A DNA stretch of 64,000 nucleotides, from NCBI RefSeq assembly GCF_900105945.1, contig NZ_FNSO01000004.1, positions 5,704,001 through 5,768,000 of the forward strand, in the 5' to 3' direction. The notes beneath the pieces are model-generated. The model worked only from the letters and a program-made list of their open reading frames with translations, was not told the DNA's origin and searched no databases. Source of the stretch: Amycolatopsis tolypomycina (lineage in GTDB: Bacteria; Actinomycetota; Actinomycetes; Mycobacteriales; Pseudonocardiaceae). The position numbers and the translations under genes were made by a program. Position 1 is the stretch's first letter; each line of letters opens with the position of its first letter. Positions 1-7,652 of this stretch are shown in pieces.

Positions 1-167
1 AGAAGTTCCTGCTGGGGGCAGGCCTGGGGTACGTACTGGGCGCCAAGGCAGGCCGGGGGCGGTACGAGCAGCTCGTGCGCACCTACCGCCGGGTCGTCGA
101 CCACCCGATGGTCCAGGGTGCCGCCGGTGTTGCGCGTGCCAAGATCGGGGAGAAGCTCAAGCGCTGA
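1..167 (+). CDS. Small conserved protein, 3' end only (YtxH-like)
   Basis: The last 54 codons of a gene that begins before the window. The frame starts at base 3 and ends at the TGA at 165-167. The visible part opens with a short glycine-rich hydrophobic stretch (FLLGAGLGYVLGAKAGRGRY) and continues as a basic amphipathic helix ending in KIGEKLKR. This is the layout of small actinobacterial YtxH-domain-type proteins, which have an N-terminal glycine-zipper-like membrane segment and a charged tail. It converges on the methyltransferase gene and overlaps its end by 11 bases. Function unknown. The family label rests on pattern only. Confidence 0.6.
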   Translation, partial: KFLLGAGLGYVLGAKAGRGRYEQLVRTYRRVVDHPMVQGAAGVARAKIGEKLKR

Positions 168-924
168 CTCGGGCCACGAAGAACACCCGGCGGAACTCGA
201 ACCACGTGACGCCGTCGGGTCGGGGCGGGTACGCGGAGTCCAACAGCGGTGCCAAAGCCGCGCGGAACTCCGCCCACTCATCGTCGGGCAGGGCCGCGCG
301 GATCGGGCGCAACGCCGTCCCGGTGATCCACTCCAGCACCGGGGACGGGCCGCGCAACGGCTGCACGTACGTCGTCTCCCAGGCGTCGACCTCGCAGCCC
401 GCGTCGGCCAGGAGGTTCGCGTACTCCAGGGGGCTCGACACCGCGTCGTCCTCGCGCAGCACCACCTCCGCCAGGCGGGATGCCCAGGTCGGGGACGCCG
501 CCAGCTCGCGGGTCAGCACGTGCGAAGGTGCGGTGAAATTGCCCGGCACCTGCACCGCCAGCCAGGCGCCCGCAGGCAACCCCGAGGCCCAGCGGCGCAG
601 CAACGCAGCGTGGTCCGGCACCCACTGCAGGACGGCGTTCGACACCACGACGTCCGTGTCGGGCGACGGTGTCCAATCGCGGACGTCGAGCAGGCTCACG
701 TCGAGGCCGCGGGCGCGTGCTGCCGCCACCATTTCGGGTGAACTGTCGCTGCACTCCAGGGTCGCCGACGGCCAGCGGTCACGCAGGGACACCGTCAGGT
801 TGCCCGGGCCGCAGCCGAGGTCCACCACGCGCCGCGGGGACGTGGCGCCGATGCGCGACACCAGGTCGTGGAACGGCCGGGCCCGCAGGTCGGCGTAGTC
901 GAGGTACTTGCCCGGATCCCACAC
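157..924 (-). CDS. tam: Trans-aconitate 2-methyltransferase-like SAM methyltransferase
   Basis: A 255-residue class I SAM-dependent methyltransferase. Motif I is visible at residues 33-43 (VVDLGCGPGNL), followed by an acidic turn (LECSDSSPEM) and the NAVLQWVPDH segment typical of Tam. The N-terminus WDPGKYLDYADLRARPF is the hallmark of this family, which methylates trans-aconitate, a by-product that inhibits aconitase. The start is the GTG at 924, because the open frame upstream runs through a palindromic operator and into the neighbouring gene. It is the last gene of a dnaG-led minus-strand run, but the 50-base gap and the AGTAC array just upstream suggest its own promoter. The substrate is inferred from family only. 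Confidence 0.82.
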   Translation of the reverse strand: MWDPGKYLDYADLRARPFHDLVSRIGATSPRRVVDLGCGPGNLTVSLRDRWPSATLECSDSSPEMVAAARARGLDVSLLDVRDWTPSPDTDVVVSNAVLQWVPDHAALLRRWASGLPAGAWLAVQVPGNFTAPSHVLTRELAASPTWASRLAEVVLREDDAVSSPLEYANLLADAGCEVDAWETTYVQPLRGPSPVLEWITGTALRPIRAALPDDEWAEFRAALAPLLDSAYPPRPDGVTWFEFRRVFFVARVSA

Positions 925-943
925 GGCGGCCTCCCACAGAAAA

Positions 944-973
944 CAGTACGCCTGTACTGAGTACGAGCGTACT
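944..973. promoter_or_regulatory. Array of alternating AGTAC half-sites (candidate operator)
   Basis: Two adjacent palindromes, CAGTAC-gcct-GTACTG at 944-959 and AGTAC-gagc-GTACT at 960-973, with centres 15 bases apart. The junction GTACTGAGTAC is itself palindromic. Four half-sites in alternating orientation lie 20-50 bases upstream of the tam start and just past the stop of the preceding gene. The arms are short and there is no T-run, so this looks more like a dimer-binding operator (TetR or LexA-like geometry) than a terminator. The regulator is unknown. Confidence 0.5.
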
Positions 974-974
974 G

Positions 975-1496
975 CTACTCCGCCGGGTTGACCAGCTTCG
1001 CGGCGACCTGCTCGGCGATGGCCTCGACCAGCGCGACGTCGGTGCCCGGGTCCGGCCGGACCTGCAGCACGGTGCCGTCGCGGCCGGGCACCTTGCGCTG
1101 GACGAACCACGCTCCCCCGGCCCCGATCTCCTGCCGGTGCCGCGAGCGGATCGAACCCTCCACGCGCTGGTAGGCCTCGCGCGGCAGCTTGCCCGGCGAC
1201 GGCAGCCGGAACCGGACCGGCGGGAGGTCGGCCAGCACGACCGCCGAGCCCGCCTTCCCCGCCTCGGACGACTCCGTCAGCGTGAACACGCCGTCCGCCC
1301 AGGCCGCCTTGCCGATGAGGTGCCAGCCGACGCGGCGGGCCCCCTCCCCGGCCGGGATCCACAGGCCCAGCGCCGTCACGACCAGGTGGCCGCCGCCCTC
1401 GACCGGGGCGCTGACGACGACGTCCTCGCCGGGTTCCAGGGTGGCGGCGAACCCGTCGGGCGTGCGGTCGCCCAGCAGCCGGCGCAGGAAGCTCAT
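975..1496 (-). CDS. Conserved actinobacterial protein downstream of dnaG
   Basis: A 173-residue soluble protein beginning MSFLRRLLGD, with many beta-prone stretches (VVVSAPVEGGGHLVVTALGL). No signal peptide, membrane segment or catalytic motif is visible. The ATG lies one base past the dnaG stop, so the two genes are almost certainly co-transcribed and probably translationally coupled. I recognise it as a widespread actinobacterial hypothetical next to dnaG, but know no function. Co-operon placement with primase hints at a housekeeping role, which is inference only. Confidence 0.7.
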   Translation of the reverse strand: MSFLRRLLGDRTPDGFAATLEPGEDVVVSAPVEGGGHLVVTALGLWIPAGEGARRVGWHLIGKAAWADGVFTLTESSEAGKAGSAVVLADLPPVRFRLPSPGKLPREAYQRVEGSIRSRHRQEIGAGGAWFVQRKVPGRDGTVLQVRPDPGTDVALVEAIAEQVAAKLVNPAE

Positions 1497-1497
1497 C

Positions 1498-3402
1498 TCA
1501 GCTCCACGCGCCGGCGGCCGCCTGCTCGCCGAGCGACTTCTTGTACTGCTCCAACGCGACGAGGTCGCCGAACAGCGCTCGGTAGTCGTCCGGGGCCTCG
1601 ACCGGCGACAGCCGCTGCAGCTTGCCCTTGATCTCCGCGATCTGCCGCCCGACCAGGCTCTCCTGCAGCCGCGCGAGGATCGACGAGATGTACCGGGAGT
1701 CGACCTCGTCCTTGGCCTGCAACGGTTCCACGGCCAGCTCCGACAGCACCCGCCGGACCGTCCCTTCCGGACAGTGCGGGGCGGCCGCGTCCAGCAGCGC
1801 CGGCCCGGTCAGGCCCGATCCCGCGCCGCCGGCCTTCAGCACGGCTTCGTGGACGGCCACGTACACCGGGTGCGTGAAGGCTTCCAGCGGCAGCGCGTCG
1901 TACTCCGGCCCGGCGATCGCGGGCTGCTGCAGCGCCGCCTTGAGCGCCTCGCGCTGCACGGCGAACCGCGGGTCCTTCGGGGCCGGGCGGGCGACGTCCT
2001 GGGTGGGCGCCGCCGGGGCCGCCTGGGCCCGCGCCGGCTGCCGGACGGGGGCGCCGCCGCGCTTGTCGGTCGCACCCGCCGAGCCGCGGACGCGGTTGAC
2101 CACCTGCGCGACGTCCTGCCAGCCCACCCACCAGGCGAGCTTCGACGCGTAGCCGTCGCGGGCCGCGCGGTCCTTGATCGACGCCACCATCGGCACGGTC
2201 TTCTGCAGCGCCGCGACCTGGCCGTCGACCGAGTCGAGGTCGTAGTTCTTGAGCGTGCTGCGGATGACGAACTCGAACAGCGGCGTCCGCCGCGCGACCA
2301 GGTCCTTCACCGCGCTGTCGCCCTTGGCCAGGCGCAGTTCGCAGGGGTCCATGCCGTCCGGCGCGACCGCGATGTACGTCTGGCCGGCGAACGTCTGGTC
2401 GCCCTCGAACGCCTTCAGCGCCGCCTTCTGGCCCGCTTCGTCGCCGTCGAAGGTGAAGATGACTTCGCCGCGGAAGGCGTCGTCGTCCATCATCAGCCGG
2501 CGGAGCACCTTCATGTGGTCTTCGCCGAACGCCGTGCCCGACGACGCCACGGCCGTCGGCACGCCCGCCGCGTGCATCGCCATCACGTCGGTGTAGCCCT
2601 CGACCACGACGACCTGGTGCCGCTTCGCGATCTCGCGCTTGGCCAGGTCGAGGCCGAACATGACCTGGGACTTCTTGTAGATCGGCGACTCGGCGGTGTT
2701 GAGGTACTTCGCCGAGATGCGGTCGTCTTCGAACAGCCGCCGCGCGCCGAAGCCGACGACGTCGTTGCCGACGTCGCGGATCGGCCAGACCAGCCGCCGG
2801 TGGAACCGGTCCATCGGGCCGCGCTGGCCCTCCTTGGACAGCCCCGCCGTGAGGAGCTCCTTGACCTCGAACCCGCGGTTGAGCAGGAACTTCGTCAGCT
2901 TGTCCCAGCCGCCGGGTGCGTACCCGCAGCCGAACGTCTTCGCCATCGCGGCGTCGAACCCGCGCTCGGACAGGAAGTCGCGTGCCGCGCGGGCCTCGTC
3001 GGTGACCAGTTGCTCGGCGTAGAACTCCTGGGCCAGCCGGTGGGCCTCGACCAGCCGGGTGCGGCTGCCGCGGTCGCGCTGGATCGTCGCGCCGCCGCCC
3101 TCGTAGGTGAGCCGGATGCCGACCCGGTCGGCCAGCCGCTCGACGGCTTCGACGAACGAGATCAGGTCGATCTTCTGGATGAACTTGATCACGTCGCCGC
3201 CCTCGCCACAGCCGAAGCAGTGGAAGGTCCCGTGCGTCGGGCGGACGTTGAACGACGGGGTCTTCTCGTTGTGGAACGGGCAGAGGCCCTTCAGGCTGCC
3301 CCCACCGGCGCGGCGCAGCGCCACGTACTCCCCGACGACCTCGTCGATCCGGTTCCGCTCGCGCACCTCCGCGATGTCGCTCTCCCGAATCCGTCCTGCC
3401 AC
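1498..3402 (-). CDS. dnaG: DNA primase DnaG
   Basis: A 634-residue primase that makes RNA primers at the replication fork. The CHC2 zinc finger is at residues 41-65 (CPFH, then CFGC). The catalytic core follows, with a TOPRIM domain showing the glutamate motif VVVVEGYTDVMAM and the metal motif IFTFDGDEAG. A C-terminal helicase-binding region ends the protein. The start chosen is the GTG at 3402, giving VAGRIRESDIAEVRER, which matches the usual actinobacterial beginning. An in-frame GTG nine bases earlier (3411) is the alternative. It faces an ECF sigma gene across about 60 bases. In mycobacteria dnaG lies beside dgt; here dgt is 8 kb away with accessory genes between. Confidence 0.97.
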   Translation of the reverse strand: MAGRIRESDIAEVRERNRIDEVVGEYVALRRAGGGSLKGLCPFHNEKTPSFNVRPTHGTFHCFGCGEGGDVIKFIQKIDLISFVEAVERLADRVGIRLTYEGGGATIQRDRGSRTRLVEAHRLAQEFYAEQLVTDEARAARDFLSERGFDAAMAKTFGCGYAPGGWDKLTKFLLNRGFEVKELLTAGLSKEGQRGPMDRFHRRLVWPIRDVGNDVVGFGARRLFEDDRISAKYLNTAESPIYKKSQVMFGLDLAKREIAKRHQVVVVEGYTDVMAMHAAGVPTAVASSGTAFGEDHMKVLRRLMMDDDAFRGEVIFTFDGDEAGQKAALKAFEGDQTFAGQTYIAVAPDGMDPCELRLAKGDSAVKDLVARRTPLFEFVIRSTLKNYDLDSVDGQVAALQKTVPMVASIKDRAARDGYASKLAWWVGWQDVAQVVNRVRGSAGATDKRGGAPVRQPARAQAAPAAPTQDVARPAPKDPRFAVQREALKAALQQPAIAGPEYDALPLEAFTHPVYVAVHEAVLKAGGAGSGLTGPALLDAAAPHCPEGTVRRVLSELAVEPLQAKDEVDSRYISSILARLQESLVGRQIAEIKGKLQRLSPVEAPDDYRALFGDLVALEQYKKSLGEQAAAGAWS

Positions 3403-3441
3403 GCAGCCCACTCTAGTCTTTCCCGTTTCCCGGCTCCTCCC

Positions 3442-3454
3442 GTGTGCGGCACAC
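3442..3454. promoter_or_regulatory. 13-base palindrome ahead of the ECF sigma gene
   Basis: GTGTGC-G-GCACAC is a perfect palindrome, centred 13 bases before the ATG of the sigma gene, in the divergent dnaG/sigma region. It may be an operator for either gene. It does not match the TGTCACA-type promoter I recall for ECF41 sigma factors. Confidence 0.3.
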
Positions 3455-3461
3455 TCGGGAC

Positions 3462-4415
3462 ATGGCCTCCACGACCACCACCCAGGACTCCCTCGCCGCG
3501 CAGTTCGCCGAGCACCGCAGTCACCTGATCGGGGTGGCCTACCGGCTGACCGGCACCCGCGCCGACGCCGAGGACGCCGTCCAGGAGTCCTGGTTCCGGC
3601 TGGCCGGGCTGGACGACGCCGGCCGGGCGGGGATCCGCGACCTGCGGGCCTGGCTGACCACGGTCGTCGGCCGGATCTGCCTCGACCGGCTCAAGTCGGC
3701 CGCCGCGCAGCGGGAGCGCTACGTCGGCAACTGGCTGCCCGAACCGGTCGTCACGCCGTTCGGGCGGCCGGTGAGCGAGGACCCGCTGGACGTCGCCGTC
3801 CGCGACGACGGCCTGCGGATGGCCGCGCTGGTCGTCCTCGACAAGCTGACGCCGGAGCAGCGCGTCGCGTTCGTCCTGCACGACGCCTTCTCGGTGCCCT
3901 TCGCCGAGATCGCGGACGCGCTCGGCGTCTCGGTCGACGCCGCGCGCCAGTACGCCTCCCGCGGCCGCAAGGCCCTCGCCGACGCCGACCCGGCACCGCG
4001 CGTCCCGCTCGACGACCAGGCGAAGGTCCTCGAGAAGTTCGTCGTCGCGCTGCAGGCCGGCGACGTCCGGGCGATGACCGAGCTGCTCGCCCCGGACGTC
4101 GTGCTCATCGGCGACTCGAACGGCAAGGGCCGCACCACGCGCCAGCTCATCGTCGGCGCGGACAAGATCGCCCGGTTCTTCATCGGTCTCACGAGCAAGT
4201 ACCCGCCCGGCGTCCTCACCGGTGGCACGCCGGTGCTCGTCAACGGCGATCTGGGCGTGTACCTCGCGCCGCAGCCGGGCGAGGACGGCTTCTTCGCCCT
4301 CGACGAGCACGTGCAGGCGATGACGGTCCGCGACGGGAAGATCGTCGCGATCTACGACGTCGTCAACCCGGACAAGCTGGCCCGGATCACGCGTCCCGGC
4401 GACGCACCTTCGTGA
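3462..4415 (+). CDS. ECF41-family RNA polymerase sigma factor (SigJ-like)
   Basis: A 317-residue extracytoplasmic-function sigma factor. Region 2 spans about residues 10-80 (LIGVAYRLTGTRADAEDAVQ) and region 4 about 120-170 (LDKLTPEQRVAFVLHDAF, ADALGVSVDAARQYASRGRK). The linker carries the YVGNWLPEPV motif typical of ECF41. An extra C-terminal SnoaL-like domain fills residues about 190-310 and in this family replaces a separate anti-sigma factor. The ATG at 3462 gives the usual N-terminus; a GTG at 3444 is less likely. ECF41 genes usually neighbour a carboxymuconolactone decarboxylase, oxidoreductase or epimerase, and a CMD-family gene lies 0.8 kb away on the other strand. The 3' end overlaps the convergent permease gene by 29 bases. 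Confidence 0.9.
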   Translation: MASTTTTQDSLAAQFAEHRSHLIGVAYRLTGTRADAEDAVQESWFRLAGLDDAGRAGIRDLRAWLTTVVGRICLDRLKSAAAQRERYVGNWLPEPVVTPFGRPVSEDPLDVAVRDDGLRMAALVVLDKLTPEQRVAFVLHDAFSVPFAEIADALGVSVDAARQYASRGRKALADADPAPRVPLDDQAKVLEKFVVALQAGDVRAMTELLAPDVVLIGDSNGKGRTTRQLIVGADKIARFFIGLTSKYPPGVLTGGTPVLVNGDLGVYLAPQPGEDGFFALDEHVQAMTVRDGKIVAIYDVVNPDKLARITRPGDAPS

Positions 4416-5157
4416 TCCCGGCGGCCAGCAGGAGCACGGCGAAGGCGCCGAAGTAGGCGAGCGCCCAGCCCGGGCTCAGCGGCGAGTCGGACAGCACGGC
4501 CGCGTTGCCGCCGTCCCGGCCCGCGTTCGCCTCGCCGCTCCCGCTGAGGAACTTCGTGACGGCGTTCAGCGGCAGCCACCGGTGGATCTCCTGCCCGGCC
4601 CGCGGGATCAGCTGGACGACGTTCTCCGCCATCAGCGGGTAGGCGACGACCACGGCCACGGCGCCGGCCGTGTGGCGCACGAGCAGGCCGACGCCGACCC
4701 CGCAGACGGCGGCCAGTGCGAACACCGGTCCGGTGCCGGCGACGATCCGCCAGTCCGCGGCGCTGTCCAGGGCCAGGTCGGCGTCCGGGGCGAGGACCCT
4801 TGCCACCAGCCAGGCCGCGAACGCGGCGGCCTCGCCGAGCCCGAACGCGTACCCGGCGACGAGCGCACCCTTGGCCAGCAGCACCGGCGTCCGGCTCGGC
4901 ACGACCTGGAAGGTGCCGTGGATCGTGCCGGAGTGGTACTCGCTGGTCACGGCGAGCGCGCCCAGCACCAGCACGGCCACCAGGGCCAGCTGGTAACCGA
5001 ACTGCGTGCTCGCGACCGTCGGCGGCAGGCGCGACTCGGTGGCGGTGAGTGCGGTGAGCGCGGCCGGGAAGGCCAGCGCGACCACGGTGAAGACACCGCA
5101 CACCCAGGGCGTGGCGATGCTGAAGAGCTTGATCCGTTCACTGGCGACGAGGTGCAT
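4387..5157 (-). CDS. ABC-2 type transporter permease
   Basis: A 256-residue membrane protein with about six hydrophobic segments, starting MHLVASERIKLFSIATPW, the common opening of ABC-2 permeases (short cytoplasmic lead, then a long first helix). The segment TSEYHSGTIHGTFQVVPSR between helices 2 and 3 is a signature of this group. No ATPase gene adjoins it, so its partner must lie elsewhere. The ATG at 5157 is preferred because the frame upstream has no membrane-protein character. It lies 63 bases downstream of the CMD-family gene in the same direction. The transported substrate is unknown. Confidence 0.8.
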   Translation of the reverse strand: MHLVASERIKLFSIATPWVCGVFTVVALAFPAALTALTATESRLPPTVASTQFGYQLALVAVLVLGALAVTSEYHSGTIHGTFQVVPSRTPVLLAKGALVAGYAFGLGEAAAFAAWLVARVLAPDADLALDSAADWRIVAGTGPVFALAAVCGVGVGLLVRHTAGAVAVVVAYPLMAENVVQLIPRAGQEIHRWLPLNAVTKFLSGSGEANAGRDGGNAAVLSDSPLSPGWALAYFGAFAVLLLAAGITKVRRRDA

Positions 5158-5220
5158 GGGCAGAACGGTCCCGCGGCAGACCCCGCCGGCGCGTCCCACC
5201 GGGGTCGGGTTCGGCGCCTC

Positions 5221-5787
5221 CTACGGGAGCGGGACCCGGCACGCGTCGCCGGAGGTGAAGCCCTGGTCGACGATGCCGAGCGCGCTGTTCATCCGGGCGC
5301 GGGAGTTCTCCAGCGCGATCTGGTAGGTCAGCTCGAGGACGCCGGCGCGGCCGAACTCGCGCTCGAGCTCGGCGACCTGCTCGTCGGTCACGGTCACCTG
5401 GTCACCGGACATCGCGTCGGCGTAGGCGAGCGCCAGCCGCTCCTGGTGGCTGAAGGCGGGCGAGGTCGCGTAGTCGTCGATCTTCTTGAGCCGCTCGATG
5501 TCGAGGCCGTCGTGCTTCTGCAGCATGGTGCCGAAGTCGACGCACCAGGAGCAGCCGATCCGCGTCGCGACCCGGTAGACGGCGAGCTCGCGCACGTTCG
5601 CCGGGATCTTCGTCGACGCGCGTTCGGCCAGCAGCTCGTGCACCACGGACGTCCGCAGCAGCCCGGGGTGGTGCGCGGTGACGGCCAGCGGCTCGGGCAC
5701 GGCGCCGAAGCGGCGGCCGGCGAACCGGTAGGCGAGCTTGAGGAACAGCCCGGCCTCGGACGTCTTCTTCGCGGGGATGCGCGGCAT
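5221..5787 (-). CDS. Carboxymuconolactone decarboxylase / AhpD-like protein with CXXC
   Basis: A 188-residue protein of the AhpD/CMD all-helical family. The redox motif is at residues 79-82 (GCSWC), followed by the family helix VDFGTMLQKH. The motif suggests a thiol-based peroxidase or alkylhydroperoxidase-like role rather than true decarboxylation. A good ribosome-binding site (GAAGGAG) precedes the ATG. It lies 22 bases downstream of the MFS gene and is probably co-transcribed with it. Its closeness to an ECF41 sigma factor fits the known ECF41-CMD association, although here the two genes converge across the permease. Confident of family, not of reaction. Confidence 0.85.
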   Translation of the reverse strand: MPRIPAKKTSEAGLFLKLAYRFAGRRFGAVPEPLAVTAHHPGLLRTSVVHELLAERASTKIPANVRELAVYRVATRIGCSWCVDFGTMLQKHDGLDIERLKKIDDYATSPAFSHQERLALAYADAMSGDQVTVTDEQVAELEREFGRAGVLELTYQIALENSRARMNSALGIVDQGFTSGDACRVPLP

Positions 5788-5809
5788 TTCGGTCTCCTTC
5801 GTCTCGGTC

Positions 5810-7168
5810 CTACGAGCTGGACGAGACGGCTCCCGAAGACGTGACAGCGGGCGCTGTGAGCCAGGCCACGAGCAGGATCGCGGCCGCGGCGGCGAACACG
5901 ACGGTGAGCCCGGCCGCGCCGAGGCCACCGGCCGTGGCCAGCGCGAGCCAGCCGAAGACCGCGGTCCCGGCCAGCCCGCCGGCCTGCCGGGCGAAGGTCA
6001 GCGACCCCAACGTGACGCCCATCAGGTCCCGCTGCGCGCGGGTCTGGCCCAGCACCGTGTACGCGGAGGTGCAGACCGCGAAGGCGGCTCCGATCGCGAA
6101 CAGCCCGGGCGCGAGGAGCCAGGGGTTGCCGTCCAGCGCGGCCGCGACGGCGACACCGGCGAGCCCGGCGGTGCCGAGCAGGCAGCCGAACCGGCCCCAC
6201 GCCGGCATCTCGGGGTGGTTCCGAGCCAGCGCGGCGAAGGAAACCGACAGCGCGAGCTGGCCGGCGGTCATCGCTACGAGCAGCAAGCCGGTGCCTGCCG
6301 CGTTCGCGCGCAGCGCCGCGACCAGCGCGACGTAGGTGAAGGTGCCGTAGAGGGCGGCGCCCGCGAGCCCGTTGACCACCACCGCGCGCGCCAGGACGGC
6401 GTCGGCGAAGACCTTCGGCGAGATCAGCGGGCTCGGCACCCGGCGCTGCCTGCGCACGAACAGGAAACCGGTGAGCACGGCGGCGCCCACCAGCAGCGGT
6501 GTCCACAGTGGACTGCGAGCGAGGTCGTCGAACGTGCCGAGCGCGACCACGGCCGACCCCGCCACCACCAGCAGGACGCTGCTCCGGCCGTCGAACTCGC
6601 CGGTCGCGTGCCGGGGCCGGGCGGGCAAGCCGCGCAGGCCGAGGACCAGGGCCGGCACGCAAAGGGGCAGGTTGACCAGGAAGATCCACCGCCAGCCGGG
6701 GCCGGCCGCGAGCAGCCCGCCCAGCGGCGGCCCACCCAGGGTGGCGGCCGCGAAGACGGCCGTCTGCCAGCCCTGGCGGCGCAGCAGCTCGTCGCGGTCG
6801 AACAGCTCGCCGAGCGCGCTCATCGCCGTGACGACCAGGCCGCTGCCGCCCAGCCCCTGCAGCGCGCGGGCGGCGATCAGCGACCCGACGCCGGGTGCGG
6901 CGGCGCACCACGCCGACCCGGCGGCGAACACGAGAACGGACAGCGCGAAGGAGACCCGGCGGCCGTACAGGTCACCGAGCCTGCCGTGCAGCGGCGTCGC
7001 GACGGTCAGGGTCAGCAGGCCGGCGGCGGTGACCGCGACGAGCCCGGTGCGCGCGTGCAGGTCGGCACCGATCGAGGGCAGGGCCGCGGTGAGGACCAGG
7101 CCGTCCAGCTGGGCCATGGCCATGCCGAGCAGCAGGCCGGCGTAGGCGAGGTTCCGAGATGCGTGCAT
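5810..7168 (-). CDS. MFS drug/proton antiporter (DHA2-like)
   Basis: A 452-residue major facilitator with 12-14 hydrophobic segments. Motif A-type loop LHGRLGDLYGRR follows helix 2, and motif C-like GGPPLGGLLAAGPGWRWIFLVN lies in helix 5-6, as in EmrB/QacA-type multidrug exporters. It begins MHASRNLAYAGLLLGMAMAQLD. The start codon is inside the left arm of an operator shared with the divergent MarR gene, so expression is probably repressed by that regulator and relieved by a transported compound. No Shine-Dalgarno sequence fits upstream, suggesting a leaderless transcript. The substrate is unknown. Confidence 0.9.
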   Translation of the reverse strand: MHASRNLAYAGLLLGMAMAQLDGLVLTAALPSIGADLHARTGLVAVTAAGLLTLTVATPLHGRLGDLYGRRVSFALSVLVFAAGSAWCAAAPGVGSLIAARALQGLGGSGLVVTAMSALGELFDRDELLRRQGWQTAVFAAATLGGPPLGGLLAAGPGWRWIFLVNLPLCVPALVLGLRGLPARPRHATGEFDGRSSVLLVVAGSAVVALGTFDDLARSPLWTPLLVGAAVLTGFLFVRRQRRVPSPLISPKVFADAVLARAVVVNGLAGAALYGTFTYVALVAALRANAAGTGLLLVAMTAGQLALSVSFAALARNHPEMPAWGRFGCLLGTAGLAGVAVAAALDGNPWLLAPGLFAIGAAFAVCTSAYTVLGQTRAQRDLMGVTLGSLTFARQAGGLAGTAVFGWLALATAGGLGAAGLTVVFAAAAAILLVAWLTAPAVTSSGAVSSSS

Positions 7169-7198
7169 AAAGCACACGTTATAGCGTGTCTTATGCAC
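7163..7198. promoter_or_regulatory. Shared MarR operator and overlapping divergent promoters
   Basis: Outer arms GTGCATAA (7163-7170) and TTATGCAC (7191-7198) form an inverted repeat that contains both start codons. Inner arms ACACG and CGTGT flank a TTATAG core. Read rightward, TATAGC ends 7 bases before the marR ATG. Read leftward, TATAAC ends 9 bases before the MFS ATG. With 24 bases between start codons there is no room for two leaders, so both transcripts are probably leaderless and share one -10 core covered by the operator. Confidence 0.6.
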
Positions 7199-7642
7199 AC
7201 ATCAAGCGAGGGTGGCCCGGCCCTGTTCCGCTTGGTCCGGCACTGGGCCCGCCAGTGGGGCCCGGACGTCGTCGAGCGCTTCGGCGAGGACTCCCCGCCG
7301 TCGTGGACGGTGCCGAACCTCTTCGTCATCCAGGCGGTCGACGGCACGGCCGGTGCCGAGGTGACGGTCGCGGACGTGGCCCGCCAGCTGGGCATCGACC
7401 GCTCGGTGGCCAGCCGGATGGTGACCGAGGCGGCACGGGCGGGCTTCGTCGAGCGCTCGACGTCGACCCGCGACGCCCGCCGCGCGGTGCTGACCCTCAC
7501 GGACCCGGCGAAGGAGTTCCTCGACGCTGTGCGGGCGCACCAGCGCCAGGCGTTCGAGGGGCTGGTGGGTCACTGGGCGGAAGAAGACCGCGAGCGGTTC
7601 GCCGGTTACCTGGGCCGGCTCGCGGACGAGGTCCTCGGCTGA
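7193..7642 (+). CDS. MarR-family transcriptional regulator
   Basis: A 149-residue winged-helix regulator. The recognition helix region reads VADVARQLGIDRSVASRMV (residues about 60-80), followed by the wing RSTSTRDARRAVLTLT, the classic MarR pattern. Long N- and C-terminal helices would form the dimer. It is divergent from an MFS exporter and starts inside the palindrome between them, so autorepression plus control of the exporter is the likely role. The longer frame upstream on this strand crosses the operator and the exporter gene and is rejected. The ligand is unknown. Confidence 0.9.
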   Translation: MHTSSEGGPALFRLVRHWARQWGPDVVERFGEDSPPSWTVPNLFVIQAVDGTAGAEVTVADVARQLGIDRSVASRMVTEAARAGFVERSTSTRDARRAVLTLTDPAKEFLDAVRAHQRQAFEGLVGHWAEEDRERFAGYLGRLADEVLG

Positions 7643-7652
7643 CCCCCGGCGG

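Noticed and set aside
944..973. SOS box (LexA site)
   Set aside because: Actinobacterial SOS boxes are TCGAAC-N4-GTTCGA-like. AGTAC-N4-GTACT does not match.
925..1362. Longer tam protein of about 400 residues
   Set aside because: The extra part is antisense-frame reading of the neighbouring gene and of the AGTAC palindromes. The family begins at WDPGKYL.
1189..3528. A 779-codon open frame opposite dnaG
   Set aside because: Antisense to the intact primase gene; Arg/Leu/Ala-rich with no domain or ribosome-binding site.
5738..7192. Long in-frame N-terminal extension of the MarR gene
   Set aside because: It crosses the MFS gene antisense and the operator. The MarR domain begins right after the ATG at 7193.
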